Under the pieces are notes generated by a model, which searched no databases, had not been told where the DNA came from, and worked only from the letters and a program-made list of their open reading frames with translations. This document shows, in pieces, positions 32,400-35,709 of a DNA stretch of 35,709 nucleotides (position 1 is its first letter; every line of letters starts with the position of its first letter). The translations under genes were made by a program, and so were the position numbers. Origin of the DNA: SIG701 sp045123975. GTDB taxonomy: Bacteria > Bacillota > Clostridia > Oscillospirales > CAG-272. The stretch is taken from NCBI GenBank assembly GCA_045123975.1, contig JBGVKV010000090.1, positions 1 to 35,709 of the forward strand. The letters run 5' to 3'.

Positions 32400-33341
32400 A
32401 TGAAATACGATATTACCGCATTGGGCGATATTCTGATTGACTTTTCTCCCATGGGAGTGGATGAAGCGGGGGATCCCGTGTTCGTTCGCAAAGCGGGCGG
32501 AGCGCCCCTGAATCTTCTTGCCACTGTGGCCAAGTTCGGCGGCAGGGCTGCCTTTATCGGTAAGGTGGGCGAGGATATGTTCGGCCGGTATCTGGCGCAG
32601 GTTCTGCGGGATAACGGCATCGACGGTCGGGCGCTGGTTCTGGATCCAAACCACAATACCACGCTGGCTTTCGTTCAGCTGGACGCATCGGGTGACCGGG
32701 ATTTCGACTTCTGCCGAAAAACGGGAGCCGATACCTATCTGGACGTATCCGACGTGGATGAAGATTTGATCCGGCAGAGCCGTATTTTCCATTTCGGATC
32801 CCTGTCCTTCACGGCAGAGACCGCGCGCCGTGCCAGCCTGCACGCTGTAAAAATCGCCCGGGAGGCCGGATGTGTCATCACATACGATCCCAACTACCGT
32901 GCTCCGTTGTGGGACAGTGAGGACTGCGCTGTTCGTTGGATGCGGGAGGGCATTGCCTCCGCTGATCTGGTGAAGGTCTCCCGTGAGGAGGCGCAGATGA
33001 TCGCCGGCGCGGAGGACGTGCAGGAGTGCATCCGCCATATTCTATCGCTGGGCGTCACCGCCGTTCTCGTGACAGATGGTGCTAACGGAATCAATTACGG
33101 TATCGGTGATTGCCGCGGCTTTATCCCGGCCGTGCCGGTGAGAGCGGTGGACACCACCGGTGCAGGGGATATATTCTTCGGCACGTTTTTGACCTGCTTT
33201 TTGCGCGGTGGAGCGAGTCTGCATGCACTTACTGAAGAGCAGGTGAGAAAATATATTGTAAAAGCGGCGCAGATCGCCGCCGAAAGCACTAAATTGCGGG
33301 GCGCCATTGCCTCAATTCCGACATTCGGGGAGGATATCTGA
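32400..33341 (+). CDS. PfkB-family carbohydrate kinase, fructokinase-like
   Basis: A 313-residue sugar kinase of the ribokinase/PfkB family. The N-terminal GDILIDFSP and GGAPLNLLATVAKFGG (33-48) match the fructokinase branch, which makes fructose 6-phosphate. The C-terminal signature DTTGAGDIFFG has Asp257 as catalytic base and the GAG anion hole. The ATG at 32400 follows AAGGAGG, which overlaps the preceding stop; an in-frame ATG at 32343 lies inside the upstream gene and is not used. One base separates its stop from the dehydrogenase gene. Specificity for fructose rather than another ketose is inferred from the sequence branch and from that neighbour. Confidence 0.88.
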   Translation: MKYDITALGDILIDFSPMGVDEAGDPVFVRKAGGAPLNLLATVAKFGGRAAFIGKVGEDMFGRYLAQVLRDNGIDGRALVLDPNHNTTLAFVQLDASGDRDFDFCRKTGADTYLDVSDVDEDLIRQSRIFHFGSLSFTAETARRASLHAVKIAREAGCVITYDPNYRAPLWDSEDCAVRWMREGIASADLVKVSREEAQMIAGAEDVQECIRHILSLGVTAVLVTDGANGINYGIGDCRGFIPAVPVRAVDTTGAGDIFFGTFLTCFLRGGASLHALTEEQVRKYIVKAAQIAAESTKLRGAIASIPTFGEDI

Positions 33342-33342
33342 G

Positions 33343-34359
33343 ATGAAAGCAGCAGTATTTTATTCCGCACACGATTTGCGTGTGGAAGAGACGGCCATTG
33401 CCGATTTGGGCGAAAAAGACGTACTGATCCGCGTACACGCCTGCGGCATCTGCGGCACGGACGTGCATATTTTCCACGGAGACGAGGGCGCTGCCAAAAC
33501 CCCGGCCGGTACGGCGCTGGGCCACGAATTTGCCGGTGAAATCGTGCGGGTCGGCGCGGCAGTGAAGCATCTGAAACCGGGCGACCGTGTTTGCGTAGAC
33601 CCCAATCAGCTGTGCGGCGGATGCGAATACTGCCTTGGCGGCATCGGTCATTTCTGCGAGAATATGACAGGCATCGGCACCACCGTGCACGGCGGATTTG
33701 CCGAATATTGCGTGGTAGCGGCATCGCAGGCGTACCGTTTCTCCGACACCATTTCCTACGACGCTGCGGCGATGACTGAGCCGGTATCCTGCTGTCTCCA
33801 CGGTATCGATCTGTGCGAGATCGAGTGCGGCAGCACCGTTGCGGTGATCGGATGCGGTATGATCGGTCTGATCATGCTCCAGCTGGCCAAGCTGCGCGGC
33901 GCGGCCCGGCTGATCGCTGTGGAGCCCGTGGCAGAGAAGCGCCAGCAGGCTCTGGATCTGGGTGCGGATCTGGCATTGGATCCCATGGGCGATTGGGAAC
34001 ATGAATTGAAGAGTGCAGGCATCACCCGTATCGATACGGTAATCGAGTGCGCAGGCCGTACCGATACAATGGAAATGGCCATCCGTATGGCCGGGAACAA
34101 GTCCCTTGTTATGCTGTTCGGACTGACTGCACCGAACGATACGATCTCCGTCAAGCCCTTTGAGATTTTCAAAAAGGAGATTACTCTGAAGGCCTCCTTT
34201 ATCAATCCTTACACCTTCTCCCGGGCCTTGAAGCTGATCGAATCCGGTAAGGTGGACGTGACTTCCATGGTTTACCGCACCGCGCCCCTCAGTGAGCTGC
34301 CGGAGATTCTTGCCGACGGAGAGAAGCGCCGCGGCGGTAAGATCATCATTCATCCCTGA
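33343..34359 (+). CDS. Zinc-dependent medium-chain alcohol/polyol dehydrogenase
   Basis: A 338-residue NAD(P)-dependent dehydrogenase of the sorbitol/threonine dehydrogenase type. Catalytic zinc ligands are Cys37 in GICGTDVH and His61-Glu62 in LGHEFAGE. Structural zinc cysteines are Cys91, 94, 97 and 105 in CGGCEYC and HFC. The Rossmann motif is VAVIGCGMIGLI. ATG at 33343, preceded by GGGGAGGA. Together with the kinase gene one base upstream this suggests polyol to ketose to ketose phosphate. The polyol (sorbitol, mannitol, arabitol or other) is not determinable. Last gene of the operon; no clear terminator hairpin follows. Confidence 0.92.
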   Translation: MKAAVFYSAHDLRVEETAIADLGEKDVLIRVHACGICGTDVHIFHGDEGAAKTPAGTALGHEFAGEIVRVGAAVKHLKPGDRVCVDPNQLCGGCEYCLGGIGHFCENMTGIGTTVHGGFAEYCVVAASQAYRFSDTISYDAAAMTEPVSCCLHGIDLCEIECGSTVAVIGCGMIGLIMLQLAKLRGAARLIAVEPVAEKRQQALDLGADLALDPMGDWEHELKSAGITRIDTVIECAGRTDTMEMAIRMAGNKSLVMLFGLTAPNDTISVKPFEIFKKEITLKASFINPYTFSRALKLIESGKVDVTSMVYRTAPLSELPEILADGEKRRGGKIIIHP

Positions 34360-34398
34360 TGATTTTTACATTTTGTCACTGGAATTTTACTAAAACGG

Positions 34399-34427
34399 TT
34401 GAAAACCGCATAGATTTATGATAGACT
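34399..34427 (+). promoter_or_regulatory. Possible promoter of the small membrane protein gene
   Basis: TTGAAA (34399-34404), 17-base spacer, TAGACT (34422-34427). Weaker than other promoters in the window. Confidence 0.5.
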
Positions 34428-34496
34428 AAATACAGCATAAATACATAGTTCCCCTTATTTCGCCACAATTGGCGCAAAACCGAAAGGATATACGTT

Positions 34497-34733
34497 ATGG
34501 AAGAGCTGAAGAAATTGAGAGAGACACTGGATACCCTTCCTTGGATCGCTGTCCTCTTGCTGGTTATTTTTGCAGATGGCATTTACGGCGGCCTGTATCG
34601 CATCACCAAGGGTGACACCACCGGTATCGTAATCGGTATTTTGTGGATCGTTACCGGCGGCTTGTTCGGTATTGGCTGGATCATTGATCTTGTTACCGTT
34701 ATCGTAAACAAGAAGATCACCTTCCTGGCATAA
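34497..34733 (+). CDS. Small membrane protein, TM2-like
   Basis: 78 residues with two predicted membrane helices: WIAVLLLVIFADGIYGGLY (about 16-34) and a second segment from GIVIGILWIVTGG through GIGWIIDLVTVI. The second half, with its Gly-rich turn and WIID, resembles the TM2 domain found in small bacterial membrane proteins of unknown role. GAAAGGA precedes the ATG, and a strong terminator follows. Not similar to its neighbours; probably an independent gene. Function unknown. Confidence 0.75.
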   Translation: MEELKKLRETLDTLPWIAVLLLVIFADGIYGGLYRITKGDTTGIVIGILWIVTGGLFGIGWIIDLVTVIVNKKITFLA

Positions 34734-34746
34734 TTCTATAGTATTG

Positions 34747-34768
34747 AGCGCCGCTTTGCGGCGCTTTT
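34747..34768 (+). terminator. Intrinsic terminator after the small membrane protein gene
   Basis: An 8-bp stem AGCGCCGC (34747-34754) with GCGGCGCT (34758-34765), loop TTT, followed by T residues. Confidence 0.9.
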
Positions 34769-34805
34769 TATTTTGCAAAACATATATAAGTATTCCCATA
34801 TTCCG

Positions 34806-34835
34806 TTGACAAAGATTCCCGAAATATGGTATACT
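34806..34835 (+). promoter_or_regulatory. Promoter of the last gene
   Basis: Perfect TTGACA (34806-34811), 18-base spacer, TATACT (34830-34835), about 60 bases before the ATG at 34895. Confidence 0.82.
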
Positions 34836-34894
34836 TAACGTTGGATAATATCGGCGGAAGATCGCCGAAACAAGGAAAAACCGGAGGACCCCAA

Positions 34895-35709
34895 TATGAG
34901 TTATTCAGTAAAGCAACCCTGGATCGCCGAAAGAGAAGCGACCGTTTGCACGTGGAAGATGGACTACGACCGTGGATTCATCAGCAATATGCAGACCTCC
35001 CTGATGGTGGATTTTGTGTCCCTGTCCGACCGTCAGCTGGCAAACTACGTTCAGATGATGAAAGCTTGCGGCTTCACGGGCATTCAGGTGACCGATATGG
35101 TATCCGCCTGGCGTGCCAGCGGCTCCTGGGAGATCGTGCACGATCGATATAAAGTTCTGGCGAACGAGCTCCATAAGAACGGCATGAACTTTACCGTTTG
35201 GTGCTGGGCGGCAGAGTTTAACGGATACGGTTGGCACGACAGAAGCATTACCTACCGTAACGCCGATCCGGAAAAGCCCGCCTATGAGGATCCCAACGTG
35301 CTGGCCGGCTTTAATAAGTATTATGATATTTACGCCGATCTGGCTCCCTACGCCGATCGTGTGATCGCCCACTTCTTTGATCCGGGCAATCTTCGCGATA
35401 TGCCCAGCATTCTGTATTTTACCAAGCTGCTGGCTGATAAGTTCCGCGCTAAGAATCCCAATATCAAGATCGCCGTGGATACATGGGGCTGCCCGCCCAC
35501 CTATCCTACCGAGCTGGTGAACGCCGGTATGGCGGACATTATGCTGATGGAACTGCCTTTCCTGCCCACGTGGCGTCAAGAAGGCAAGCGTGCCAACTTC
35601 CGCCAGGGCGTAAAGGATCTGGGATGCGGACTTGGCTCCTGGGGCTGGTATACCTGCGAGTACGAGCAGGATCAGACTCCCTTTATGGTTGTCAACAACC
35701 GCGTTCTGA
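34895..35709 (+). CDS. TIM-barrel-like protein of unknown function (3'-truncated)
   Basis: The first 271 codons of a protein that runs off the right edge. The ATG follows GGAGGACC at proper spacing. No signal peptide. The sequence alternates strand-like and helix-like segments (GFTGIQVTDMV, NFTVWCWAAEF, VIAHFFDPGN, NIKIAVDTWG, ADIMLMELPF, GCGLGSWGWYTCEY) that look like strands of a glycoside-hydrolase-type (beta/alpha)8 barrel, with aromatic and acidic residues at strand ends. I cannot assign it to a GH family. The C-terminus, which may hold further domains, is missing. Confidence 0.7.

Overview
The window looks like a chromosomal segment of an uncultured Clostridia-class Bacillota, probably a gut or rumen lineage. 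The basis is AGGAGG-type ribosome binding sites, sigma-A promoters of the TTGACA-17-TATAAT type, an SLH/BIG2 cell-surface protein, a ZTP riboswitch ahead of a formate/folate/purine operon, and a tRNA gene with encoded CCA. No phage, transposase or CRISPR array is visible. Family assignments come from reading motifs, not from database searches.

Layout. (1) 1-3360: the 3' end of dnaB, an alpha/beta hydrolase, and a 600-residue S-layer-like protein with a WYPxYG repeat. (2) 3394-3872: tRNA-Leu(CAA), its terminator, and an unusual ~130-nt structured element whose 3' end copies the tRNA T-arm/acceptor sequence. (3) 3943-6570: a proC-like reductase, then a two-gene operon of a glycerol-1-phosphate dehydrogenase homologue and a sugar/choline-type nucleotidyltransferase. 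(4) 6601-9875: a ZTP riboswitch operon of formate channel, PurO-type IMP cyclohydrolase and formate-THF ligase. (5) 9883-12575: trpS and a GH110-like beta-helix protein, probably an alpha-1,3-galactosidase. (6) 12634-16377, minus strand: a heterodimeric ABC exporter with one degenerate ATP site.

(7) 16499-27530 is the most unusual part: six consecutive paralogous exported proteins (568-594 aa). Each has a signal peptide, an N-terminal alpha/beta domain resembling the glucuronidase (GH67) N-domain, a middle domain, and a C-terminal metallo-beta-lactamase domain of the ComEC-like type (HxHxDH, GDAS, HHGY). The first three form one operon; the other three each have their own promoter and terminator. 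Copies 1-4 have cysteine 23 in a lipobox, while copies 5 and 6 have Ile/Val there and an AxA-type cleavage site instead, so the family seems to have moved from membrane-anchored to released forms. I do not know their substrate.

(8) 27532-29343, minus strand: an EamA-type transporter and a serine beta-lactamase-like hydrolase. Their promoter diverges from (9) 29358-34359: a MATE efflux pump, a GDPD-PHP fusion protein, a PfkB sugar kinase and a zinc alcohol/polyol dehydrogenase, read as one polyol/phosphodiester utilisation operon. (10) A small two-helix membrane protein and the 5' part of an unrecognised TIM-barrel-like protein close the window.
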